Source: Peterkaempfera sp044755465 | GTDB lineage: Bacteria > Actinomycetota > Actinomycetes > Streptomycetales > Streptomycetaceae | Reading direction: 5' to 3' | NCBI RefSeq assembly: GCF_044755465.1 | Contig: NZ_JBIVRB010000001.1 | Span: 1,364,001 to 1,428,000 of the forward strand | Length of the DNA: 64,000 bases | Shown: piece after piece, positions 41,123 through 48,573 of the stretch | Numbering within the stretch: position 1 is the first letter of the stretch | How the letters are laid out: the number at the start of each line of letters is the position of its first letter | Translations under genes and position numbers: made by a program | The notes under the pieces: model-generated | Seen by the model: only the letters and a program-made list of their open reading frames with translations | What the model was told of the DNA's origin: nothing | Database searches by the model: none

Positions 41123-42376
41123 TCAAACGTGCATCGGAGGCCCGCCCGGAAGGGTGACCACAATCCGGCAACCCCGCGCCGCCTCCGCGACCCGGATCTG
41201 CCCGCCGTGCAGATCCACCGCCCAGCGCGCGATGGCCAGCCCGAGCCCGGTGCCGCCGTCGCTCCCGGGACCGGCGGCGGTGGAGGCGGTGCCCCGGCCG
41301 AACCGCTCGAAGACCCGCGCCCGGTCCTCCTCCGGGATGCCGGGGCCCTCGTCCAGCACCTCCAGCACCAGCCCCTGCGGCTGCCGGCCGGCCAGCGCCC
41401 GCACGGTCACCGTGCCGCCCGCCGGGCTGTGCTTGCAGGCGTTGTCCACCAGGTTGGCGACCACCTGGTGCAGCCGCTCCGCGTCGGCCACCGCCGTCAG
41501 CCCGTCCGGCGTCACCTGGAGGTCCAGCGTGACATCGGTACGCCGCTTGGTGGCGCCGCCCGAGGTGGAGCCGTCCACCGTCACCCCGCGCAGCACCCCG
41601 GCCAGGAACGGCCGCACCGCGAACTCACGGGCGTCCAGCGGGACCACCCCGTCCGAGATCTTGGACAGGTCCAGCAGATGGGCGACCAGCCGCCCCAGCC
41701 GCTCGGTCTGCTCCAGCGCGGCCGACATGGTGGCCGGATCGGGCCGCACCACGCCGTCCACCACGTTCTCCAGCACCGCGCGCAGCGCCGCGATCGGGGT
41801 GCGCAGCTCGTGCGAGACATTGGCGACCAGCTCGCGCCGGTGCCGGTCGGCGGCCTCCAGGTCGGCGGCCATCCGGTTGAAGGTGGCGGCCAGCTCGCCG
41901 ACCTCGTCCCGGGAGGTGGCCCGGACCCGGCGGCTGTAGTCGCCGGCCGCCATCGCCCGCGCGGCCGCCGTCATGTCGCGCAGCGGCGAGGTCATGCCGT
42001 GCGCGACCAGCTGCATGAACAGCAGCGAGGCGATCATCGAGAAGATCATGATCACCCGGATGCGGGTGTCCGACTGCACCGCGATCACGACCATGCCGCT
42101 GGCGACCACCACCGAGACGATCACCAGCATGGCCAGCTTGGCCTTGATGGACCGCATCGGGTCCAGTGGCCGGATGTCGCTCCACAGCCGCCTGGCCAGC
42201 CGGGCCACCAGGCCCGGCTGCGGGCGGTCCCGGCCGTCGATGAGTTCGCCGGCCCGGTCCGGCGGCCCGCCGTACGCCTCGTCGCCGTACGCGTACTGGT
42301 CGCAGCCGTACGGGTGCTGCCCGTACGGGTGCTGGTCGTACGGGCGTGGGGCGGACGTGCGCCCGGAGTACGTCAT
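41123..42376 (-). CDS. Two-component sensor histidine kinase
   Basis: A 417-residue kinase starting at ATG 42376 behind GAGGGG. A cytoplasmic N-terminus with HPYG repeats precedes two membrane helices (residues about 80-130) with almost no extracytoplasmic loop, so it may sense within the membrane. A HAMP domain follows, then the phospho-His box ANVSHELRTPIAALRAVLEN and ATP-binding N, G1 and G2 boxes (LVDNACKHSP, DEGPGIPEEDR, GGTGLGLAIA). Its partner regulator is encoded immediately upstream. Gene order matches remembered SCO5282-5283. Confidence 0.92.
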   Translation of the reverse strand: MTYSGRTSAPRPYDQHPYGQHPYGCDQYAYGDEAYGGPPDRAGELIDGRDRPQPGLVARLARRLWSDIRPLDPMRSIKAKLAMLVIVSVVVASGMVVIAVQSDTRIRVIMIFSMIASLLFMQLVAHGMTSPLRDMTAAARAMAAGDYSRRVRATSRDEVGELAATFNRMAADLEAADRHRRELVANVSHELRTPIAALRAVLENVVDGVVRPDPATMSAALEQTERLGRLVAHLLDLSKISDGVVPLDAREFAVRPFLAGVLRGVTVDGSTSGGATKRRTDVTLDLQVTPDGLTAVADAERLHQVVANLVDNACKHSPAGGTVTVRALAGRQPQGLVLEVLDEGPGIPEEDRARVFERFGRGTASTAAGPGSDGGTGLGLAIARWAVDLHGGQIRVAEAARGCRIVVTLPGGPPMHV

Positions 42377-42386
42377 CGCTGCCCCT

Positions 42387-42450
42387 CGTCGTTCCCGGTC
42401 ACCGTCGTTCCCGGCCGCCGTCGTCCCCGGCCGCCGTCGTCCCCGCTCAC
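42387..42450. repeat. 16-bp tandem repeat between response regulator and kinase genes
   Basis: Four units begin at 42387, 42403, 42419 and 42435 (CGTCGTTCCCGGCCGC and variants). They fill most of the 91-bp spacer within this operon, ending just before the kinase ribosome site. Confidence 0.85.
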
Positions 42451-42467
42451 CGGCCCGCCGCCCCGGC

Positions 42468-43199
42468 TCAGAGGGCGGGGGCCTCCAGCGCGTAGCCGAC
42501 CCCGTGCACCGTACGAATCCAGTTGGCGCCGATCTTCCGGCGCAGCGCCTTGACGTGGCTGTCCACGGTGCGGGTGCCGGAGGCGTCGGTCCAGTCCCAC
42601 ACCTCGGCCAGCAACTGCTCGCGGGTGAGCACCGCACGCGGCTGCTGCGCCAGACAGGCGAGCAGGTCGAACTCGGTCGGGGTCAGATGCACATCGCCGC
42701 CGGTGACCCGGACCCGCCGCTGCACATGGTCGATCTCCAGGTCACCGAGCCGGATGGTGCCGCCGACCGGCGTGCGGGCGGCCATCTGCGCCCGCTCCAC
42801 CCGCCGGAGCAGCACATTCACCCGGGCGGCCAGCTCCCGCATCGAGAACGGCTTGGTCATGTAGTCGTCGGCGCCGACCCCGAGGCCGACCAGCAGGTCC
42901 GTCTCGTCGTCGCGCGCGGTCAGCATCAGCACCGGGACCGGCCGCTGCGCCTGGATGCGGCGGCACACCTCCAGTCCGTCGAAGCCGGGCAGCATCACAT
43001 CCAGGATCACCAGGTCCGGCTGCCAGGTCTGGAAGCAGTCCACGGCGTTCGGCCCGTCGTGGGAGACGGCGACCTTGAAGCCCTCCGCGCCCAGCCGGGC
43101 GGCGATGGACTCCGCGATCGTCGGTTCGTCCTCCACGACCAGCACCCGCCGCTGCGCACTCGGGTTGCCGATCTCCTGCTGCATCTCTGTCACGGTCAC
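42468..43199 (-). CDS. OmpR-family response regulator
   Basis: A 243-residue regulator. The receiver domain has the acidic pair in VVEDEPT, the phospho-acceptor in LVILDVMLPG and the Lys of DYMTKPFSM. The C-terminal winged helix has LTPTEFDLLACLAQQP and TVDSHVKALRRKIG. GTG 43199 starts the longest form and an internal GTG 43193 is possible. It is paired with the kinase downstream. Confidence 0.93.
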   Translation of the reverse strand: MTVTEMQQEIGNPSAQRRVLVVEDEPTIAESIAARLGAEGFKVAVSHDGPNAVDCFQTWQPDLVILDVMLPGFDGLEVCRRIQAQRPVPVLMLTARDDETDLLVGLGVGADDYMTKPFSMRELAARVNVLLRRVERAQMAARTPVGGTIRLGDLEIDHVQRRVRVTGGDVHLTPTEFDLLACLAQQPRAVLTREQLLAEVWDWTDASGTRTVDSHVKALRRKIGANWIRTVHGVGYALEAPAL

Positions 43200-43477
43200 G
43201 CCACCGCCCCCAGGGCCTGCGGCCCGATCGCCCCTGCGAGAGGTCCCCGGTACCGCTCGTCGATTCTTCCGTCAGCTCCAGCCACGGTGCCGCGCGTCCG
43301 CCGCCCTGCCCGGCTCGCCGGGCCCGGAGCGTGGGACTCCGGACCCGCCGGTGACCGGCGGCTGCGCCGAGCGGGCCGCCGTGTGCAGCTGCGTACGGGA
43401 CGTGTCTCCCCGCAGCGTCCGGACGCGACCGGTCCGCCGACGCCGTGGGAACGGCACAGCCCGACACCTTACCCAGA

Positions 43478-44197
43478 TCATTTCACTCGTGATGCCAGGT
43501 ACACGACATCAGGTGCACCCCGCTCCACGTGCACGTCCAGTTGCCGCACCTGCTGGAAGCGGGCCCGCAGCCGCTCCTCGAACTCCGGCGCGGGCGCGGC
43601 GCTCCACACGGCCAGCACACCGGAGGGCGCCAGCACCCGCTGGAGCACGGTCAGCCCGGCGAACCCGTACAGGCCGCCGTTGGCGTCGGTGACCGTCCAG
43701 TCCGGACCGTTGTCGATGTCCAGGCAGACGACATCCCAGTGGTCGGTGGTTCCCCGCAGCTGGTCCAGCAGGTCGGCGGCGACCACCTCGGTACGCGGAT
43801 CGTCCAGCGCCCCGGCCGAGAAGCGGGCCAGCGGACCGGAGTGCCAGTCCACCACCGCCGCCTCCCGCTCCAGCACGGTGATCCGGGCCGGCGCCGGGTC
43901 GGCCGCGGCCTCGGCGAGCGAGAAGCCCGCCCCCAGGCCGCCGATCAGCACCGCCGGGCGGGGGACCGCCGCCGCGTCCAGCGCCGCGCGCACCAGCAGC
44001 CGCTCCGAGCGGCCGTCGGCGGTGTCCATCAGGAAGCAGCCGTTGGCGATGATCTCGTACACCTCGTCGGGGCTCTCGCCGCGCTGCCGCAGCACGATCT
44101 CCCCGTACGGGCCGTCGCGGCGGTCCAGCACCCGGGTGGTGCGCTCCGCCGTTCGGGCGACGAGGGCGGCGAGGGACGGCTGGGTGGCGGAAGTCAC
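43478..44197 (-). CDS. Spermidine synthase-like methyltransferase-fold protein
   Basis: A 239-residue protein starting at GTG 44197 (VTSATQP), with GAAGGG upstream. It has the aminopropyltransferase-type Rossmann features VLIGGLGAGFSLAEA, ITVLEREAAVVDWH and WDVVCLDIDNGPDW. It lacks the full GGGDG motif of true spermidine synthases, so its substrate is uncertain. No other polyamine gene is adjacent. Confidence 0.8.
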   Translation of the reverse strand: MTSATQPSLAALVARTAERTTRVLDRRDGPYGEIVLRQRGESPDEVYEIIANGCFLMDTADGRSERLLVRAALDAAAVPRPAVLIGGLGAGFSLAEAAADPAPARITVLEREAAVVDWHSGPLARFSAGALDDPRTEVVAADLLDQLRGTTDHWDVVCLDIDNGPDWTVTDANGGLYGFAGLTVLQRVLAPSGVLAVWSAAPAPEFEERLRARFQQVRQLDVHVERGAPDVVYLASRVK

Positions 44198-44385
44198 AGG
44201 TGAGACCCTTCGTGGACGGAGCGGACGGGCGCGACACGCCCATCCTGGGGGGTCGTGCGGATGCCGGTCCACTCATTCAGTCCTCATCCGGCCGCCCTAC
44301 GGTGGAACCGGAAGCGCACGACGCGGTCGGGCGCCCGGGGGACGCGCCGGGCGCCTGCCCGGGGCCAGCAGCGACGGAGGCCGGG

Positions 44386-45159
44386 ATGGCGGAGAGCCGA
44401 CAGAGCCCGCTCCGCCCGCTGGGCGGCGCCGGCCGACTGCACCGGCTGCGCCGGGCGGTGCGGCGGTGCGGATCGCCGCTGCGGGCGCTGCGGGTGCTGC
44501 CGGGGCCCCGGCGGACGCCGTTCACCTTCTGGTACCTGGTGGTGCTGCTCGGCACCGCGCTGTACGCCCGGTTCGGTGACCCGGAGTCGGTGCGGGCGGC
44601 GGTGGCCGGTTCCAGCAGCGACGGCTGGCATCTGCTGCACACCCCCCTGCGGGTGCTGGCGCTGAGCGCGCTCTGGGTGGCCGGGCCGCTCTGGTCGCCG
44701 TACCTGGTGGCCTTCACCGCGACCCTGGCGCCGCTGGAGCGGCGGATCGGCCCGCTGCGGACCGCGCAGGTCTTCGCCATCGGCCATGTGATCGCCACCC
44801 TGATCTCGGAGCTGCCGATCGCGCTGGGGGTGCTGGCCGGGCTGCTGGCCCCCGGTGAGCTGCACCGGATCGACGTCGGCGTCAGCTACGGCGTGCTGAC
44901 CTGCCTGGGTGCGGTGGCCGGGCTGCTGCCCCGGCGGCTGCGGGTCGCGGTGCCGCTCGGTGCCGCCGCCGTACTGGTGCACCAGGTCTTCACCGGCGAC
45001 GACCCGGTCACGGCGGTGGGCCACCCGGTGTCGCTGCTGGTCGGGCTGGTCTGCTGGCCCTGGGTGCGGCGGTGGGCGGCGGCGCGGGTCCCGGAGCGGG
45101 GCCCCGGCGGGGCCACCCGCTGCCCGGAGCTGAGCCCGGCCGGGCCTGCCCGTTCCTAG
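44386..45159 (+). CDS. Rhomboid-like membrane protein
   Basis: A 257-residue protein with six or so helices starting near residue 48 (FTFWYLVVLLGTALY). A candidate catalytic Ser is in GVSYGVL and a His in GHPVSLLVGL, the rhomboid dyad arrangement, and an earlier His is in GHVIATL. Proteolytic activity is plausible but unproven for this actinobacterial subgroup. ATG 44386 has ACGGAGG five nt upstream; the longer reading frame to 44200 lacks one. Confidence 0.75.
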   Translation: MAESRQSPLRPLGGAGRLHRLRRAVRRCGSPLRALRVLPGPRRTPFTFWYLVVLLGTALYARFGDPESVRAAVAGSSSDGWHLLHTPLRVLALSALWVAGPLWSPYLVAFTATLAPLERRIGPLRTAQVFAIGHVIATLISELPIALGVLAGLLAPGELHRIDVGVSYGVLTCLGAVAGLLPRRLRVAVPLGAAAVLVHQVFTGDDPVTAVGHPVSLLVGLVCWPWVRRWAAARVPERGPGGATRCPELSPAGPARS

Positions 45160-45174
45160 GGCCCGCCGGCTCTT

Positions 45175-45191
45175 GTTCGCTCATAGTGAAC
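45175..45191. promoter_or_regulatory. ClgR-like operator upstream of lon
   Basis: GTTCGC-TCATA-GTGAAC is a near-perfect palindrome matching the ClgR type GTTCGC-N5-GCGAAC with one change, 69-85 bp before lon. ClgR activates lon and clp genes in Streptomyces. Confidence 0.65.
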
Positions 45192-45259
45192 AGCGGAACA
45201 CCGAGGTGGTCGCCGGACCTTAGTCAGGTCAACTCAACTTCACTGACTGGGGAGAGATC

Positions 45260-47728
45260 ATGGCTTCGACGTCCACGCCGCTCACCCTTCCGGTACTGCC
45301 CCTCGACGACGAGGTGGTGCTGCCGGGCATGATGGTGCCGCTGGACCTGTCCGCCGCCGAGGTGCGCGCCGCGGTCGACGCCGCGCAGGCGGCCTCCCGC
45401 AGCTCCGAGCCGGGGGCGCACGCCCCCGGCGTCCGCAGCTCCAAGGCGCCCCGCCCGCAGGTGCTGCTGGTGCCCAGGATCGACGGCGGGTACGCGGCCG
45501 TGGGCACCCTGGCCACCGTGGACCAGGTCGGCCGGCTGGCCGACGGCGACCCGGCGGCCCTGGTGCGCGGGGTGCGCCGGGTGCGGATCGGCGCCGGCAC
45601 CACCGGCCCCGGCGCCGCGCTCTGGGTGGAGACCGCCGAGTTCACCGAGCCCGCCCAGCCCGACCCGCTGCCCGGCCGGGTCACCGAGCTGATGCGCGAG
45701 TACCAGGCCGTGGCCGGCCGCTGGCTCAGCAAGCGCGGCGCCTGGCAGGTGGTGGACCGGATCGCCCAGTTCGACGGCCCCTCCGAGCTGGCCGACAGCA
45801 TCGGCTACGCGCCCTTCCTCAGCGCCGCCCAGAAGCTCCGGGTGCTGGAGACCGCCGACCCGGTGGAGCGGCTCGGGTACGCGCTCCAGCTGCTCCGCGA
45901 CCACCTGGCGGAGGAGGAGGTCAACGACACCATCCGCAAGGACGTCCAGGAGGGCGTGGACCGGCAGCAGAAGGAGTTCCTGCTCCGCCGCCAGCTGGAG
46001 GCCGTCCGCAAGGAGCTGGCCGAGCTGAGCGGCGACGCCGCCTCCGAGGAGGACGACTACCGCGCCCGGGTGGAGGCCGCCGACCTGCCCGAGCGGGTCC
46101 GGGAGGCCGCGCTCAAGGAGGTCGACAAGCTGGAGCGGTCCTCCGACGCCTCGCCCGAGGGCAGCTGGATCCGCACCTGGCTGGACACCGTGCTGGAGCT
46201 GCCGTGGCACCAGCGCACCGAGGACGCGTACGACATCGCCGGCGCCCGCGCGGTGCTGGACGCCGACCACGCCGGGCTGACCGACGTCAAGGACCGCATC
46301 GTGGAGTACCTGGCGGTGCGCAAGCGGCGCGCGGAGCGCGGCCTCGGCGTGGTCGACGGCGAGCGCGCCCCGGCGGGCGGCGGGCGGCGGGCGGGCGGCG
46401 CGGTGCTGGCCCTGGTGGGGCCGCCCGGCGTGGGGAAGACCTCGCTCGGTGAGTCGGTCGCCCGCGCGATGGGCCGCTCCTTCGTCCGGGTGGCGCTGGG
46501 CGGCGTCCGGGACGAGGCCGAGATCCGGGGCCACCGGCGCACCTACGTCGGCGCGCTGCCCGGCCGGATCGTCCGGGCCGTCAAGGAGGCCGGGTCGATG
46601 AACCCGGTGGTGCTGCTGGACGAGATCGACAAGGTCGGCTCCGACTACCGGGGCGACCCCGCCGCCGCCCTGCTGGAGGTGCTGGACCCGGCCCAGAACC
46701 ACACCTTCCGCGACCACTACCTGGAGGTGGAGCTCGACCTCTCCGACGTCGTCTTCCTGGCCACCGCCAATGTGCTGGAGGCCATCCCCGAGCCGCTGCT
46801 CGACCGGATGGAGCTGGTCCGGCTGGACGGCTACACCGAGGACGAGAAGGTCGTCATCGCCCGCGACCACCTGCTGCCCCGGCAGCTGGAGCGGGCCGGG
46901 CTGACCGCCGACGAGGTGGCGGTCGAGGAGGACGCGCTGCGCCTGCTGGCCGGCGAGTACACCCGCGAGGCGGGCGTACGGAACCTGGAACGCGCCCTGG
47001 CCCGCATCCTGCGCAAGGTCGCGGCGCAGAGCGAGCTGGGCGAGCGCACACTGCCCGCCCGGGTCGGCGCCGACTCCCTGCGCCGGCTGATCGGCCGGCC
47101 GCACCACACCCCGGAGGCGGCCACCGACCCCGCCGGGCGCCGCACCGCCGTCCCCGGCGTGGCCACCGGGCTCGCGGTCACCGGCGCGGGCGGCGACGTG
47201 CTGTACGTCGAGGCGTCGCTGGCCGACCCGGAGACCGGCCCCACCGGGCTCAGCCTCACCGGCCAGCTGGGCGACGTGATGAAGGAGTCCGCGCAGATCG
47301 CGCTCTCCTTCCTGCGCTCGCACGGCGCCGAGCTGGAACTGCCGGTCACCGACTTCAAGGAGCGCGGCGTCCACCTGCACGTACCGGCCGGCGCCGTCCC
47401 CAAGGACGGCCCCAGCGCGGGCGTCACCATGACCACCGCCCTGGCCTCGCTGCTCTCCGGCCGCCGGGTCCGACCGGACGTGGCCATGACCGGCGAGGTG
47501 TCGCTCACCGGGCGGGTGCTGCCGATCGGCGGGGTCAAGCAGAAGCTGCTCGCCGCCGACCGGGCGGGGGTCACCACGGTGCTGATCCCGCAGCGCAACG
47601 AACCCGACCTGGACGACGTCCCGGCCGAGGTGCTGGACCGCCTCACCGTCCACCCGGTCTCCGACGTCCGCGAGGTGCTGGAACTGGCCCTGGAACCCGC
47701 CGCCGCGACGGTCGCCACCGCAGCCTGA
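45260..47728 (+). CDS. lon: ATP-dependent Lon protease
   Basis: An 822-residue Lon. The N-terminal substrate domain covers residues 1 to about 210, with a coiled coil at KDVQEGVDRQQKEFLLRRQLE. Walker A GPPGVGKTS is at about residues 387-395, Walker B VVLLDEIDK follows, and the Ser/Lys dyad is Ser719 (KDGPSAGVT) with Lys762 (GGVKQKLLAA), 43 residues apart as in other Lon proteins. It degrades misfolded and short-lived regulatory proteins. ATG 45260 follows GGGGAGAG. Probably ClgR-regulated. Confidence 0.97.
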   Translation: MASTSTPLTLPVLPLDDEVVLPGMMVPLDLSAAEVRAAVDAAQAASRSSEPGAHAPGVRSSKAPRPQVLLVPRIDGGYAAVGTLATVDQVGRLADGDPAALVRGVRRVRIGAGTTGPGAALWVETAEFTEPAQPDPLPGRVTELMREYQAVAGRWLSKRGAWQVVDRIAQFDGPSELADSIGYAPFLSAAQKLRVLETADPVERLGYALQLLRDHLAEEEVNDTIRKDVQEGVDRQQKEFLLRRQLEAVRKELAELSGDAASEEDDYRARVEAADLPERVREAALKEVDKLERSSDASPEGSWIRTWLDTVLELPWHQRTEDAYDIAGARAVLDADHAGLTDVKDRIVEYLAVRKRRAERGLGVVDGERAPAGGGRRAGGAVLALVGPPGVGKTSLGESVARAMGRSFVRVALGGVRDEAEIRGHRRTYVGALPGRIVRAVKEAGSMNPVVLLDEIDKVGSDYRGDPAAALLEVLDPAQNHTFRDHYLEVELDLSDVVFLATANVLEAIPEPLLDRMELVRLDGYTEDEKVVIARDHLLPRQLERAGLTADEVAVEEDALRLLAGEYTREAGVRNLERALARILRKVAAQSELGERTLPARVGADSLRRLIGRPHHTPEAATDPAGRRTAVPGVATGLAVTGAGGDVLYVEASLADPETGPTGLSLTGQLGDVMKESAQIALSFLRSHGAELELPVTDFKERGVHLHVPAGAVPKDGPSAGVTMTTALASLLSGRRVRPDVAMTGEVSLTGRVLPIGGVKQKLLAADRAGVTTVLIPQRNEPDLDDVPAEVLDRLTVHPVSDVREVLELALEPAAATVATAA

Positions 47729-47740
47729 CCCGGCCCCCCA

Positions 47741-47783
47741 CCCCGGCTGCCGCCGCCCTCCCAGGGCTCGGCGGCAGCCGGGG
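47741..47783 (+). terminator. Terminator of lon
   Basis: CCCCGGCTGCCGCC (47741-47754) pairs perfectly with 47770-47783, plus one more G-C pair inside, 13 bases after the lon stop. Confidence 0.85.
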
Positions 47784-47809
47784 CCATTGCTATCCGTGAC
47801 CACCGTTCC

Positions 47810-47823
47810 TACACTTGGTGACC
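47810..47823 (+). promoter_or_regulatory. -10 element upstream of the DUF6879 gene
   Basis: TACACT (47810-47815) lies eight bases before ATG 47824. GTG 47818 would be only two bases away. It may give a leaderless or near-leaderless transcript. Confidence 0.45.
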
Positions 47824-48570
47824 ATGGAGTCGCCAGGCGGGGAAGAGTCCACGGCACGCGGCTGGGAGGCCGACCCCGCCGGCTGGTCGTCATCCCCGCC
47901 GCCACCCTGGCCGCAGCCAAGCCGGACATCCCCGATGCACACCACTGACCCCGACGCCCCCGGACTCCGCCTCGACCCGGCCCTCGGCGACCGGCTCGAC
48001 CTGGCGGCCTACCGGGCCGACTTCCGCGACCGCCAGTGGACGATCGACGGCCAGGACTCCTGGAAACTCGAACGCCGCCAGCACTTCCAGGAGCCCGGCT
48101 TCCCCAGCTGGGACGCCTTCGCCCGGGGCGACTGGCACGAAGCCCTGCGCCTCATCGAAGCGGAACGCGACTACCTCCACGACTTCGGCCGGGAGAACAC
48201 CCGCCGCCGCACCACCCTGCTGCGGGTCCGCGTGGTCGAACAGCCGCTCACCCCCTACCTCCAGTGGGAACTGCACCTGCTGCGGCTGCGCGCGGAGTGC
48301 GGCGAGCACATCCGGGTCGTGGGCCCGGAAGCCGTCCGCGACCGGGAGGGCGCCGGGCCGCTGCCCGAGCGGGTCACCCTGGGCGCGGGCACGGTCTACC
48401 AGGTGCTCTACACCGAGCAGGGGGCCCTGGACGGCGCGGTGCGGTTCACCGACCCCGAGGTGACCGCGCGCTGCCGGGAGTTCGTCCGGGAGCTGTACGA
48501 GGCGGGGGAGGACCTCGTCCGCTACGTCGACCGCGAGGTCGCCCACCTGCCGCCGCCACTCGCGGAGTAG
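47824..48570 (+). CDS. DUF6879 family protein
   Basis: A 248-residue protein (from ATG 47824) or 211 residues if ATG 47936 is used. The core matches DUF6879: WDAFARGDWHEALRLIEAERDYLHDF, LRVRVVEQPLTPYLQWELHLLRLRAECGEHI, and the end region FVRELYEAGEDLVRYVD. The first 35 residues are Ser/Pro-rich and low in complexity. DUF6879 proteins usually accompany XRE regulators; here the partner is a STAND ATPase. Its TAG stop is followed in the same frame by the ATPase with no ATG, GTG or TTG between. Confidence 0.8.
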   Translation: MESPGGEESTARGWEADPAGWSSSPPPPWPQPSRTSPMHTTDPDAPGLRLDPALGDRLDLAAYRADFRDRQWTIDGQDSWKLERRQHFQEPGFPSWDAFARGDWHEALRLIEAERDYLHDFGRENTRRRTTLLRVRVVEQPLTPYLQWELHLLRLRAECGEHIRVVGPEAVRDREGAGPLPERVTLGAGTVYQVLYTEQGALDGAVRFTDPEVTARCREFVRELYEAGEDLVRYVDREVAHLPPPLAE

Positions 48571-48573
48571 CAG

